Assembly (NCBI GenBank): GCA_030628905.1
Contig: DAOVQB010000003.1
Span: 1-64,000, forward strand
DNA from: DAOVQB01 sp023128935
GTDB lineage: Bacteria; Eisenbacteria; RBG-16-71-46; CAIMUX01; WJJG01
Length of the DNA: 64,000 bases
Direction: 5' to 3'
Shown: positions 56,917-64,000 of the stretch, in pieces
Layout: the number at the start of each line of letters is the position of its first letter
Numbering within the stretch: position 1 is the stretch's first letter
Program-made: the position numbers and the translations under genes
Notes under the pieces: generated by a model
The model's input: only the letters and a program-made list of their open reading frames with translations
What the model was told of the DNA's origin: nothing
Database searches by the model: none

Positions 56917-58260
56917 TCAGGTCTTGCGTTCCTTCTTCTTCGCGGCTGGGAACAGGACGTTGTTCAGGATCAGCCGGTATCCGGGTGAGTTCTTGTGAAG
57001 CTCCAGATCGGTCGGAGGATCTCCGACCCGGTGCTGGTAGTCCTCCGGATCATGCCCCCCATAGAAGGTGAATGTGCCTTTCCCGAAATTACCATGCACA
57101 TACTTGACCTCCTGGGTGCCTGGAGTATCGGCCAGCACCAGCGTCGAGGGCTTGAGTGTCGTGCGGTTGAAGCTGGTCGTCTGACCTAGAAAGCCATTGA
57201 CCATATTGACATGGCACTGCGTCAACATCGTTGGGACGGGATCTTCCTTGGCGGAAAACTCGAAGAGCACGAAGAAGTCGGCCGCAGCCCCGCGCAGCCG
57301 GGAGTAATCACTCATATCGATGTTGGAAAACTCATAGACGTACGGATTCATCTCGAGTGTGAAGTTCTCGAATGCCAATGTCTGTGAGAAGTCCAGACTC
57401 TGCTGCGCTTGAGGGTCAGCCGGGTTTCCGTCATAGACCGTATCGACGATGTCTACATCCCCCGCAGCCAGGGCGATGTCGAATGTGTCGGTGCCTGAAC
57501 ACATCGCGAAGAGAAACCCGCCGCGCGCCACATACTGTTTGATGCGCTGGACGATAGCGTGCTTGTGCTGCCAGACCCTCGCGTACCCCGCCTGACGCGC
57601 CGTTTCCTCGAAGAACAACTGACGCTGCTGATACCAGGCGGCGTGGCGAAACCCCGAGTAGAATTTGCCGTACTGGCCGGTAAAGTCCTCGTGATGCAGG
57701 TGCAGCCAATCGTACTCGACTAGCCGGCCGGAGAGTACCTCTTCATCGTAGATGGTGTCGTAGGGGATCGCGGCGTAGTCAAGCGCCAACACAACCGCAT
57801 CATCCCACGGCTCATCGATAACTAGATGCGGTGCATAGACGGCCACCTTGGGCGCTGTCTCAAGGAGGACGACTTCCATGTTCTGCTCTTCGATCTCCTG
57901 GTAGATGGACCCCTCCTGCCCAGCAGTCACGAGTTGAATGAAAACCCCCGAGAGCAGCGCCATCCTACGGTTCTCCCTCGTGTCCTCAATCAAGAATGAG
58001 CCGCTGCGGTAGTTCAGCAGCCATTCCACATTCTCTCCCGCCTCCAGCGCGTGGTAGGCCAGCCCATAGGCCCTCAGATGATCCGTTTGGACCAGGTCCA
58101 TGGGAACGAGCAACCGCGGCGCAGCCACGGAAGGAAACAGAAAACAGGCGGCCAATAGCCATGCGAACCAGCGGACCGGGCCACACCCTTCACCAGCTTT
58201 CTGCTGCGCACATGGTTTCACTCGGCGTCCTTTCCCTTCGGGATTCGTTGCATGACTCAT
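56917..58260 (-). CDS. Secreted GATase-like protein (often mislabelled asparagine synthetase B)
   Basis: 447 residues. N-terminal signal segment FAWLLAACFLFPSVAAP. The mature start LLVPMDLVQTDHLRAYGLAY and EWLLNYRSGSFLIEDTRE match a family widespread in Bacteroidota that databases sometimes call asparagine synthetase B. It has neither the N-terminal catalytic Cys of class II amidotransferases nor an ATP-pyrophosphatase domain. A nucleophile-elbow-like RGGFLFAMCSGTDTFDIALA near 245 suggests a class I GATase/ThuA-like fold. Its gene lies 2 bp after the TPR gene. Role unknown; an envelope function is inferred from the operon. Confidence 0.8.
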   Translation of the reverse strand: MSHATNPEGKGRRVKPCAQQKAGEGCGPVRWFAWLLAACFLFPSVAAPRLLVPMDLVQTDHLRAYGLAYHALEAGENVEWLLNYRSGSFLIEDTRENRRMALLSGVFIQLVTAGQEGSIYQEIEEQNMEVVLLETAPKVAVYAPHLVIDEPWDDAVVLALDYAAIPYDTIYDEEVLSGRLVEYDWLHLHHEDFTGQYGKFYSGFRHAAWYQQRQLFFEETARQAGYARVWQHKHAIVQRIKQYVARGGFLFAMCSGTDTFDIALAAGDVDIVDTVYDGNPADPQAQQSLDFSQTLAFENFTLEMNPYVYEFSNIDMSDYSRLRGAAADFFVLFEFSAKEDPVPTMLTQCHVNMVNGFLGQTTSFNRTTLKPSTLVLADTPGTQEVKYVHGNFGKGTFTFYGGHDPEDYQHRVGDPPTDLELHKNSPGYRLILNNVLFPAAKKKERKT

Positions 58261-58262
58261 GT

Positions 58263-60005
58263 CTACGACTGCTCGTCTGCCTTCAGAAGCACGCGCAGGC
58301 GCGCCCGAGCGCGCCGGGCCTCGAGCGAATCCGGATACCGGAGAATGACATCCTCATAATATTGCAATGCCAGATCCCGTCTCTCCGTTATCGCCTCGGC
58401 CTGCTGCGCCATCCAAAGAAGCGCCACAGGCGTCAGAATGCTTACGCCTTCCTGCTCAAGCATGAGCGCCAGCAAGGAGTCCGCCTGCGCCCAATGCCCA
58501 AGGCGTCCACTCAGCTGGATTTGGGCCGACCGGAGGTGACCACCCAGCCCATCGCTGGTCGTGTCATCAAGGGCTTCTGAGCAGAGTTCGAGAGCATCTT
58601 CCCAGTCGCCGGTCCGTATGTGTTGCTGGATGTGGGCGAAGACCTCGAGCAGGGGGCCCGCCGCCATGCCGAATTCCCCGAGGAGCAGCGCACGGGCCAG
58701 GGCATTGTTCACCCACCGCCCAGCCTCATAGTGATCGGTGAGTTTGTAGTAGGCCTCTTCGGCCTCCTGGAAATGCCCCTGATAGAAGAGGATCTCAGCG
58801 TGCTCATAGGCCGCCTGCTCTTTCATCTCCACCTGGTTGGCTTCCCTTTCGAGGCGGCAGAATGTGCTGTCGGCTTCCGCGAGGTTTCCAGAGCGGAGGG
58901 CACACTCGCCAAGAGCCAGCAGGACGTGATCGCGCATATTGCGCAGCCCCTTCTGCCGCGGGTGCCTTGGCAGCTCATCGAGGATCGACGCGTAGACCTC
59001 CTGGGCCGCCGTGAGATTCCGTAGAGGCTCCATTAGAAGCGCGCCATGTTGCATGCGGGCCTGCATCGCCAGGGCCCCCTTGGGGAAGCGTTTCGCGAGT
59101 TCTTCATAGGCCAGCACGGCTTCTCTGGGACGCTCTAGACTCTGCAGGATCTCGGCCTTCTCATACCAGGACTGCGCGGCGATCGTGGGCCGGGGCGACA
59201 GGGCCAGCACCGAGTCAAGGGCGGCCAGGGCGATCTCGGGGCTGCCCCTGCGGGCCAGGGTGTGGGCCAGCTGGAGGACGAGCTTACCCGCAGCCTGCTT
59301 CTCCCTGTCCAGGTCTGCCAGCAGGATGAGCGCATCTGTGTAGGCCCCTGTTACAACACAGATGTGTGCAAGGGCTTCGCGCCATGTCGTCGGGGCATCC
59401 GGCGTAAGCGCCTTGTCGCGGAGCATCGCAACAGCTTCCTTGCCGCCCACTGAATCCGTCGCGACCAGCTCGAAGGAATCTATAAGCATTCGGACCCAGG
59501 CAGGGTGTTTCTCGAGAGCCTCCAGAAGGATCTCGATTGCCTCGGCGCCCCGGCCTGCCCGGCGGTATGCGCCGGCCAAGTCGATCCACAGATCGATGCT
59601 CCGGCCACCTGTCCGATCGATTTCGCCGAGATAGAGATCAACAGCCTGGTCATACTCACCGAGGGCGATATGGGCAGAGCCCCTTAGCAGGACGACGCGC
59701 AAGTCGCCCGGGTGTTTTGAGAGTAGGGCCTCGAGCAGTTGGGCCGCCCGGCCGGCCTGGTTCTGGTTGATCAGCTGCCGGGCATTTCTCAGTGAATGCT
59801 CGATCGGATCGCGCCGGGCATGGCGCTGAAGGCTCTGAGCCCAGACCGGCGAAGCGATCATTGACAGAAGGGCTAGAAGGACAAATGCGATGGTGTAGGA
59901 GCCAGCATCTCTCCGGCGCAGCCCCGGCTTTGCACCAGAGCTGAATCGGGACCTGCAGGCAGCCGCGCAGCGGCTGGCACACGCCATACTACGAGCCCAC
60001 CTCAT
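58263..60005 (-). CDS. Exported TPR-repeat protein
   Basis: 580 residues. After a Cys/Arg-rich lead, SYTIAFVLLALLSMIASPVWAQ is a signal peptide. TPR units run through the rest: HSLRNARQLINQNQAGRAAQ, DLRVVLLRGSAHIALGEYDQ, DLWIDLAGAYRRAGRGAEAI, LAHTLARRGSPEIALAALDS, LAVERAKRFPKG-like repeats and ALQYYEDVILRYPDSLEARR at the C-terminus. Probably a periplasmic scaffold. It sits 12 bp after DUF4175 and 2 bp before the GATase-like gene, so it belongs to that module. Confidence 0.88.
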   Translation of the reverse strand: MRWARSMACASRCAAACRSRFSSGAKPGLRRRDAGSYTIAFVLLALLSMIASPVWAQSLQRHARRDPIEHSLRNARQLINQNQAGRAAQLLEALLSKHPGDLRVVLLRGSAHIALGEYDQAVDLYLGEIDRTGGRSIDLWIDLAGAYRRAGRGAEAIEILLEALEKHPAWVRMLIDSFELVATDSVGGKEAVAMLRDKALTPDAPTTWREALAHICVVTGAYTDALILLADLDREKQAAGKLVLQLAHTLARRGSPEIALAALDSVLALSPRPTIAAQSWYEKAEILQSLERPREAVLAYEELAKRFPKGALAMQARMQHGALLMEPLRNLTAAQEVYASILDELPRHPRQKGLRNMRDHVLLALGECALRSGNLAEADSTFCRLEREANQVEMKEQAAYEHAEILFYQGHFQEAEEAYYKLTDHYEAGRWVNNALARALLLGEFGMAAGPLLEVFAHIQQHIRTGDWEDALELCSEALDDTTSDGLGGHLRSAQIQLSGRLGHWAQADSLLALMLEQEGVSILTPVALLWMAQQAEAITERRDLALQYYEDVILRYPDSLEARRARARLRVLLKADEQS

Positions 60006-60017
60006 CGCGGACCCCTT

Positions 60018-63000
60018 TCATTGCGACCCACGGAGTAGGCAGCGCATATAGCGTTCGACCATCCCCCGGTATTCGGCCGGAACGGGGTCTTTTGATCCCC
60101 GCAGCATCGCCCGGCGGAGCAACTCCGCCTCGGAGCGTGGCGTGTCAATGCCCGGCGGGCTTATGCGCTGCCCGGGATTGAGGCCCACACGGGAGCGGCG
60201 CTCTTCAGACTCGTCGCGCTTGCGGATGCTCCGCTGCGCGTTGAGCAGGCGGCTCAGGATCTTCTCCTGACGCTCTACAATCCGGCGCTCAGCATGGCGG
60301 CCCCTGAGATCACGGATCAACTCCTCCATCTCTTGGATCGCCTTGCCAAGATTCCCCATCAATTTCCCCGAACCCTCAAGCTCTTCCCTAATCTCATCCA
60401 ACCCTTGGCGGATCATCTCCTGGCGGGCGGCCATGCGCATCATCGCCTCCCCCTGTCCCATCGATGGCCGGGGCATCTGCATGGTCCCAAACATCATCTT
60501 TGTCTGCTCGTTGAGGGAGCACTGCTGTCCAGTCAGAGTCTGCATCTTGTTGAAAGGGCTACTGCAGCTCGAGGCGCAGTTCGACTGGGCTTGGTTGGCC
60601 GCCTCCAGCATCTTCTTGACGGCCGCATTGAGCGACTGGGTCGATTCCCCGGCCCGAGAAACAGCCCGCGAGCGCCGACCGGCCTCAAACTGGTCGCGGG
60701 CATCTTGAATCTCGCGCAGGGCCTTTCCGACGGCCCGCAGGTGCTCGCGGGTGAGAATCGGAGTCTCCTTGGCCACCTGGAACAGCGAATCGCTGAGCAC
60801 GCTGACCTCGTCGCAGAGCTCCTGCTGGTACACCGCCATCTCCCGCGGCCCTTTCCGTTCAACCTGGTTCACCAGGCCCTCCTGCCGGATGGATGTCTTG
60901 ATAAGCCGATTGGAAATGTCGTATAAGGCGCGGGCCAGCCGCTGCTGCTTCTCCCAATCCACCTCTTGCTTGAGCTGGGAGAGATTGGCCTGCATCTTCT
61001 GCATGGCCTGCTTGGCCTTGCGGCCGAACTTGAGGGCATCTTGGCGCTGTTTTTGTTCCATCGCCTGCAAGGCCTGTTTCATCTGTTCGAGGCTCTCGCC
61101 TTGGGACGGATCCTTGAGCATCTGCTCGAGGGCCTTCGAGAGCTGTTCAAGACCCTCCGAGCTCTCCGCCATCATCTCCTCGAGCTGCTTCTGGAGCTTC
61201 TCGAGTTCCTGGCGGATCGCCTCCTGTTGGGCTGCAAGATCAGCGGCCTCCTCATCCGTCAGCGGGGTTTCCTCGTCACCCTCACCTTCCTCAGCCGACG
61301 CCCTCTCCTCTGCCGGGGAGCTTTCTGCGCCCAGGGAATCGGGCGCCTCGCCCTGCTGATCAGTTGGCTCATCGCCTTGCCGATCAGCTAGCTCCTCACC
61401 TGCCTGCCTTTTCTCGCAGGCCTCGGGCGGTTTCTGCCCCATCTCGATCTGCCGGTTTATTTCCTCCTGGCGTGCCTGCAGCTCCTTTAGCTTCTGAATA
61501 ATGCGATCGATCTTCTCCTCGGCCATAAGCTGGCGCAGCATCTGAAGCGTCCGGTCCAGGGCCTTGGAGATTTCCTCCTGGGTGATCTTCATCTGTTCCA
61601 TCGCCCTCTGGAGCTCCCGGCGATCCATCCGCTCAAGGGCCTGGCGCATGCGCTCGATGTGCTGGCGAAACTCCTCGCCCCGGATCTGCTCGGCCAGTTG
61701 CTGGATCTCGCGAACCTTGTCGATCATCTCCATCGAGAAGAGGTTCTGGTTCTCCATCCGCTGGCGCGATTGCTCCAGCGACTGTTGGAGATGCTCAACC
61801 TTGCGGGCGACATCCTTCTGCCGTTCGATGAGATCGCTGATCTCCTGCTGCTTCTCCCAGGAGATCTGCTCCTCCCGGAGCATTTCCTGAGCGATCTTCT
61901 GAAGATCATCCCGCAGATCCTCCTGAACTTTGAGGGCGTCCTCCAGGGAAACAACCTCTTGGTCACGGCCCTCCTCGGCGCGGGCATACATTTCCGCCAT
62001 GCTGGGAAAGCGGATGGAAAAGATGCCGGTCTCCCCGATCTTGGGTCCGCGGATCGGGTCATTGTCGAAGACCTGCAGGTAGTAGTGCAGCTCTTGGCCC
62101 GGCAGGAGTTGGACCTTATCTAGATCCCAGTTGAAAGTAACGCGGGCCTCCTTCTGCTTCTCCAGAGATGCCAGCTCCATGCGGGTCGGCTCGTCCCCCG
62201 GACGTCCGTAGATGAGCGCCAACTCACCAAGCCCGAAATCGTCAATGCAGTCAATAATCAGGTTTACGAACATGTCAGGGGGAAGCTCGATGGCTTCACC
62301 CGGACTCAGCAACCGTACGATCGGGTCTAGGTCAGGCACAACTTCAACGCGGAAACTCTCGGAGGTCCATCTGTCTCCCTCCGTCTCATCCCACAATTCC
62401 AGCAGGTAGCTTCCACTCTGCTCCAGAATCCATGAGGCGCTCAGCAGCTCAGGTCCCTTCTCCCGAAGCCTCAGCGGCCCGATTTGCCGCTTGCCCTCAC
62501 CTCCAGTGAGGAGCAGGCGGCCAGCGGCCCCGGGCCGGCGATGGCGAACCTCCAGCGTCACGCGCGTGCCGGTCAGGCCGGCGAGATCCCCGTTCGAGGA
62601 TCCCTCTCTCTGAACTGGCATTCCGGTGTAGGCTGGAGGTTCATAGAGCTTCCGGTACCCGAGTGCCTGAAGCCGCTCCAGAACACGGATCCGATAAACC
62701 GGACTCTGCGCCCACCCGGCGCTCACCCGGTATGCGAGGTCTCCTTTGAGTGCACTGGCCAGGAAGAGGTAGCGGTCGCTCTGGCTGTCTTCCCGCGCCT
62801 GCTCTCGAACCATGTCGGCACGAACCCATGCCCCCCGAGATCCAGCGGCACCACCGCGCATCTCAAGGTGCGCCCCCCGCGGGCGCCGCCGGCCGGAGAT
62901 GGTTGCCTGAATCTGAACACTGCCCCCCCGCTCCACCTTCATATCACCAGGCTCCACTCGAAGCTCGATGACGGGCACCACCGACGGGCTCCCGGCATGG

Positions 63001-63548
63001 AGGAAGAGGCTGGCCGTATCCACAAAACGCACCGGGGAAAGGAGCCATAGGAGCAATAGTGGCAGGAGCCCCAGCAAGCCGCGCCCCAGGGAGGGCGCGA
63101 GGGAGCGCTCAGCATGGAGCCCGGGGCCTGGCAACCGGGCCAGAGCATCCATGCCGCCCTGCAGCGAGCGCATCACCAAATGCCTGGAGATGGCATCCCC
63201 TTCCCAGCGGGCCTGATTGCGCTCAAGCTGGAGGGCGTTGATCAGTTCGTTGCGGGGCAGCCCGCTGCGGCGTTCCAGCCACAGCGCATAGGCCTCCGTT
63301 CGCAGCGGCCGGACCAGGGGCCTGAGGCAGAGGACCACGAAGGTGGCCACGATCCAGAGGGCGGCCACCGAGGCGCTGAGACCCGACCACAGCTGCGCGG
63401 GAGGCAGGCAGAGAGCCAGGAGGAACAACAGACCGAGCCCGGGCAGGCAGAGCCCGAACCAGCGGGTCCCACCCTCCAGAACGAGCCGGGCCTTGCGTGC
63501 CCTGGCACCCCGGCGGAGGAGTCCGGCGAAGGCCTGCCGTTTCTTCAT
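60018..63548 (-). CDS. DUF4175-type giant membrane coiled-coil protein
   Basis: 1176 residues. Two or three N-terminal membrane helices (LCLPGLGLLFLLALCLPP, SVAALWIVATFVVLCLRP, LLGLLPLLLLWLLSP). A beta-rich extracytoplasmic region (about 170-500) follows, with PSVVPVIELRVEPGDMKVER and LHYYLQVFDNDPIRGPKIGE. Then about 600 residues of Gln/Glu/Met-rich coiled coil (AEMYARAEEGRDQEVVSLED, LRDDLQKIAQEMLREEQISW, IERMRQALERMDRRELQRAM) with an acidic low-complexity insert near 715-770. Such proteins accompany MoxR-DUF58-DUF4159 clusters. It overlaps DUF4159 by 4 bp. Likely an envelope scaffold; function unproven. Confidence 0.88.
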   Translation of the reverse strand: MKKRQAFAGLLRRGARARKARLVLEGGTRWFGLCLPGLGLLFLLALCLPPAQLWSGLSASVAALWIVATFVVLCLRPLVRPLRTEAYALWLERRSGLPRNELINALQLERNQARWEGDAISRHLVMRSLQGGMDALARLPGPGLHAERSLAPSLGRGLLGLLPLLLLWLLSPVRFVDTASLFLHAGSPSVVPVIELRVEPGDMKVERGGSVQIQATISGRRRPRGAHLEMRGGAAGSRGAWVRADMVREQAREDSQSDRYLFLASALKGDLAYRVSAGWAQSPVYRIRVLERLQALGYRKLYEPPAYTGMPVQREGSSNGDLAGLTGTRVTLEVRHRRPGAAGRLLLTGGEGKRQIGPLRLREKGPELLSASWILEQSGSYLLELWDETEGDRWTSESFRVEVVPDLDPIVRLLSPGEAIELPPDMFVNLIIDCIDDFGLGELALIYGRPGDEPTRMELASLEKQKEARVTFNWDLDKVQLLPGQELHYYLQVFDNDPIRGPKIGETGIFSIRFPSMAEMYARAEEGRDQEVVSLEDALKVQEDLRDDLQKIAQEMLREEQISWEKQQEISDLIERQKDVARKVEHLQQSLEQSRQRMENQNLFSMEMIDKVREIQQLAEQIRGEEFRQHIERMRQALERMDRRELQRAMEQMKITQEEISKALDRTLQMLRQLMAEEKIDRIIQKLKELQARQEEINRQIEMGQKPPEACEKRQAGEELADRQGDEPTDQQGEAPDSLGAESSPAEERASAEEGEGDEETPLTDEEAADLAAQQEAIRQELEKLQKQLEEMMAESSEGLEQLSKALEQMLKDPSQGESLEQMKQALQAMEQKQRQDALKFGRKAKQAMQKMQANLSQLKQEVDWEKQQRLARALYDISNRLIKTSIRQEGLVNQVERKGPREMAVYQQELCDEVSVLSDSLFQVAKETPILTREHLRAVGKALREIQDARDQFEAGRRSRAVSRAGESTQSLNAAVKKMLEAANQAQSNCASSCSSPFNKMQTLTGQQCSLNEQTKMMFGTMQMPRPSMGQGEAMMRMAARQEMIRQGLDEIREELEGSGKLMGNLGKAIQEMEELIRDLRGRHAERRIVERQEKILSRLLNAQRSIRKRDESEERRSRVGLNPGQRISPPGIDTPRSEAELLRRAMLRGSKDPVPAEYRGMVERYMRCLLRGSQ

Positions 63549-64000
63549 CGCCGCCCCTCCATACCCGGCTGGAAGACCGCCTGGCCCTCAAGGCGATCCG
63601 TGGCCGCCTCCTGGGTCAGCGCATAGAGGACGACATTGATCGCCATCCGCAGCGCCTCCTCCCGCTTCTCTGGCGGGTCCTTGTGGACGTCCGGATCCTC
63701 CAATCCATCTCCAATGTCCGATTCATACGTATAGAAAACCACCAGCCGTCCCCGGGCGAAAATGCCCAGGCCCTCTGGGGGCTTGCTGTCATGCTCGTGG
63801 ATCTTGGGAGGCCCGTTGTCAAAGTCGTAGAAGGCATGATAGATCGGGTGGTCAAACGGCACGGCCGCCAGTTCCCGGCCGGGAAAGACTTGGCGCATCA
63901 GTACCCGAAAGCTCTCATCCATCCCGTAGTTGTCATCGGCGAAGAGAAATCCCCCCTCGAGCAAGTACTTGCGCAGCCGCCGAACCTCCGCCTCGGCAAG
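63545..64000 (-). CDS. DUF4159 protein (N-terminus beyond right edge)
   Basis: The frame is open from the window edge to the stop at 63545 (151 codons visible), so the TTG at 63964 is not the true start. Visible sequence: AEVRRLRKYLLEGGFLFADD, NYGMDESFRVLMRQVFPGRE, AAVPFDHPIYHAFYDFDNGP and GIFARGRLVVFYTYESDIGD. These are the core DUF4159 motifs of a GATase-like Rossmann domain. DUF4159 proteins are typically anchored in the membrane near MoxR and DUF58 genes, which may lie just beyond the window. The stop overlaps the DUF4175 start by 4 bp. Confidence 0.9.
   Translation of the reverse strand, partial: LAEAEVRRLRKYLLEGGFLFADDNYGMDESFRVLMRQVFPGRELAAVPFDHPIYHAFYDFDNGPPKIHEHDSKPPEGLGIFARGRLVVFYTYESDIGDGLEDPDVHKDPPEKREEALRMAINVVLYALTQEAATDRLEGQAVFQPGMEGRR

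Noticed and set aside
1..64000. tRNA or rRNA genes
   Set aside because: No T-loop GTTCRANYC with matching acceptor stem was found in the intergenic gaps by eye; a tRNAscan run would settle it.

Overview
The window reads as a chromosomal segment of a free-living, Gram-negative-type bacterium of fairly high GC (about 59% by eye). It holds two secreted proteins ending in FlgD-like sorting modules, PorV/FadL-type barrels, a CBM9-DUF5916 barrel, a DUF4159/DUF4175/TPR operon and a DUF1015-serA-serC cluster. This combination suggests an uncultured lineage in or near the FCB group (Eisenbacteria, Krumholzibacteriota or Latescibacteria-like). No rRNA or tRNA gene is present, so the placement is inference. 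Genes are densely packed with frequent 4-bp overlaps. I see no insertion sequence, prophage or CRISPR array.

Layout, left to right. (1) 1-4.7 kb, minus strand: histidine kinase, NtrC-type sigma-54 activator, a secreted coiled-coil protein, and a secreted protein with eight tandem octapeptides that runs off the left edge. (2) 4.7-5.7 kb: a non-coding kilobase with a promoter, a C-terminal gene remnant interrupted by an amber codon, a terminator-like hairpin, and the first copy of a 107-bp structured repeat. (3) 5.7-10.3 kb, minus: etfB-etfA plus a sugar-isomerase-like TIM barrel, a lipoprotein and a CoA-binding protein. (4) 10.4-12.6 kb, plus: a DnaQ exonuclease fused to a WYL-like domain, then alr, followed by the second 107-bp repeat. 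(5) 12.7-16 kb, minus: patatin, two glycosyltransferases and a free-standing tRNA-binding domain. (6) 16.1-22.2 kb, plus: a secreted FlgD-tailed protein, a PorV-like barrel, speA and a 2[4Fe-4S] ferredoxin. (7) 22.3-27.5 kb, minus: a DUF5916 barrel protein and a glycosidase-like secreted protein. (8) 27.8-30.6 kb, plus: HtrA and an archaeal-type (type II) GAPDH-like protein. (9) 30.6-35 kb, minus: hscB-hscA-DHH phosphoesterase-folE. (10) 35.2-39.8 kb: a DUF4149 membrane protein, miaB-mtaB and a LysR regulator. (11) 40-42.8 kb: B12-dependent ribonucleotide reductase. (12) 42.8-51.5 kb, minus: barrel protein and lipoprotein; HEAT-like protein with HD-GYP; NAD(P)HX repair enzyme with a HAD phosphatase; a small zinc ribbon. 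(13) 51.8-55 kb, plus: DUF1015-serA-serC. (14) 55-64 kb, minus: DUF4159-DUF4175-TPR-secreted GATase-like protein-pepF, entering from the right edge.

Regulatory picture. Eight well-formed sigma-70-type promoters can be read by eye, nearly all with a 17-bp spacer. Their -10 elements include both canonical forms and a TAGRYT form. Gene ends repeatedly carry a short palindrome family (core GCGCAAGCCCTTA), the 107-bp hairpin, or a perfect 30-bp palindrome, all without U-tracts.

Most notable items: the covarying 107-bp repeat; the octapeptide-repeat protein behind a two-component system; the Hsp70 with a degenerate phosphate-binding motif paired with a zinc-finger HscB; the DnaQ-WYL fusion; the type II GAPDH; and the recurrent gene-end palindromes. 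Where a ribosome-binding site pointed to an internal start, that start was used and the reason is given.
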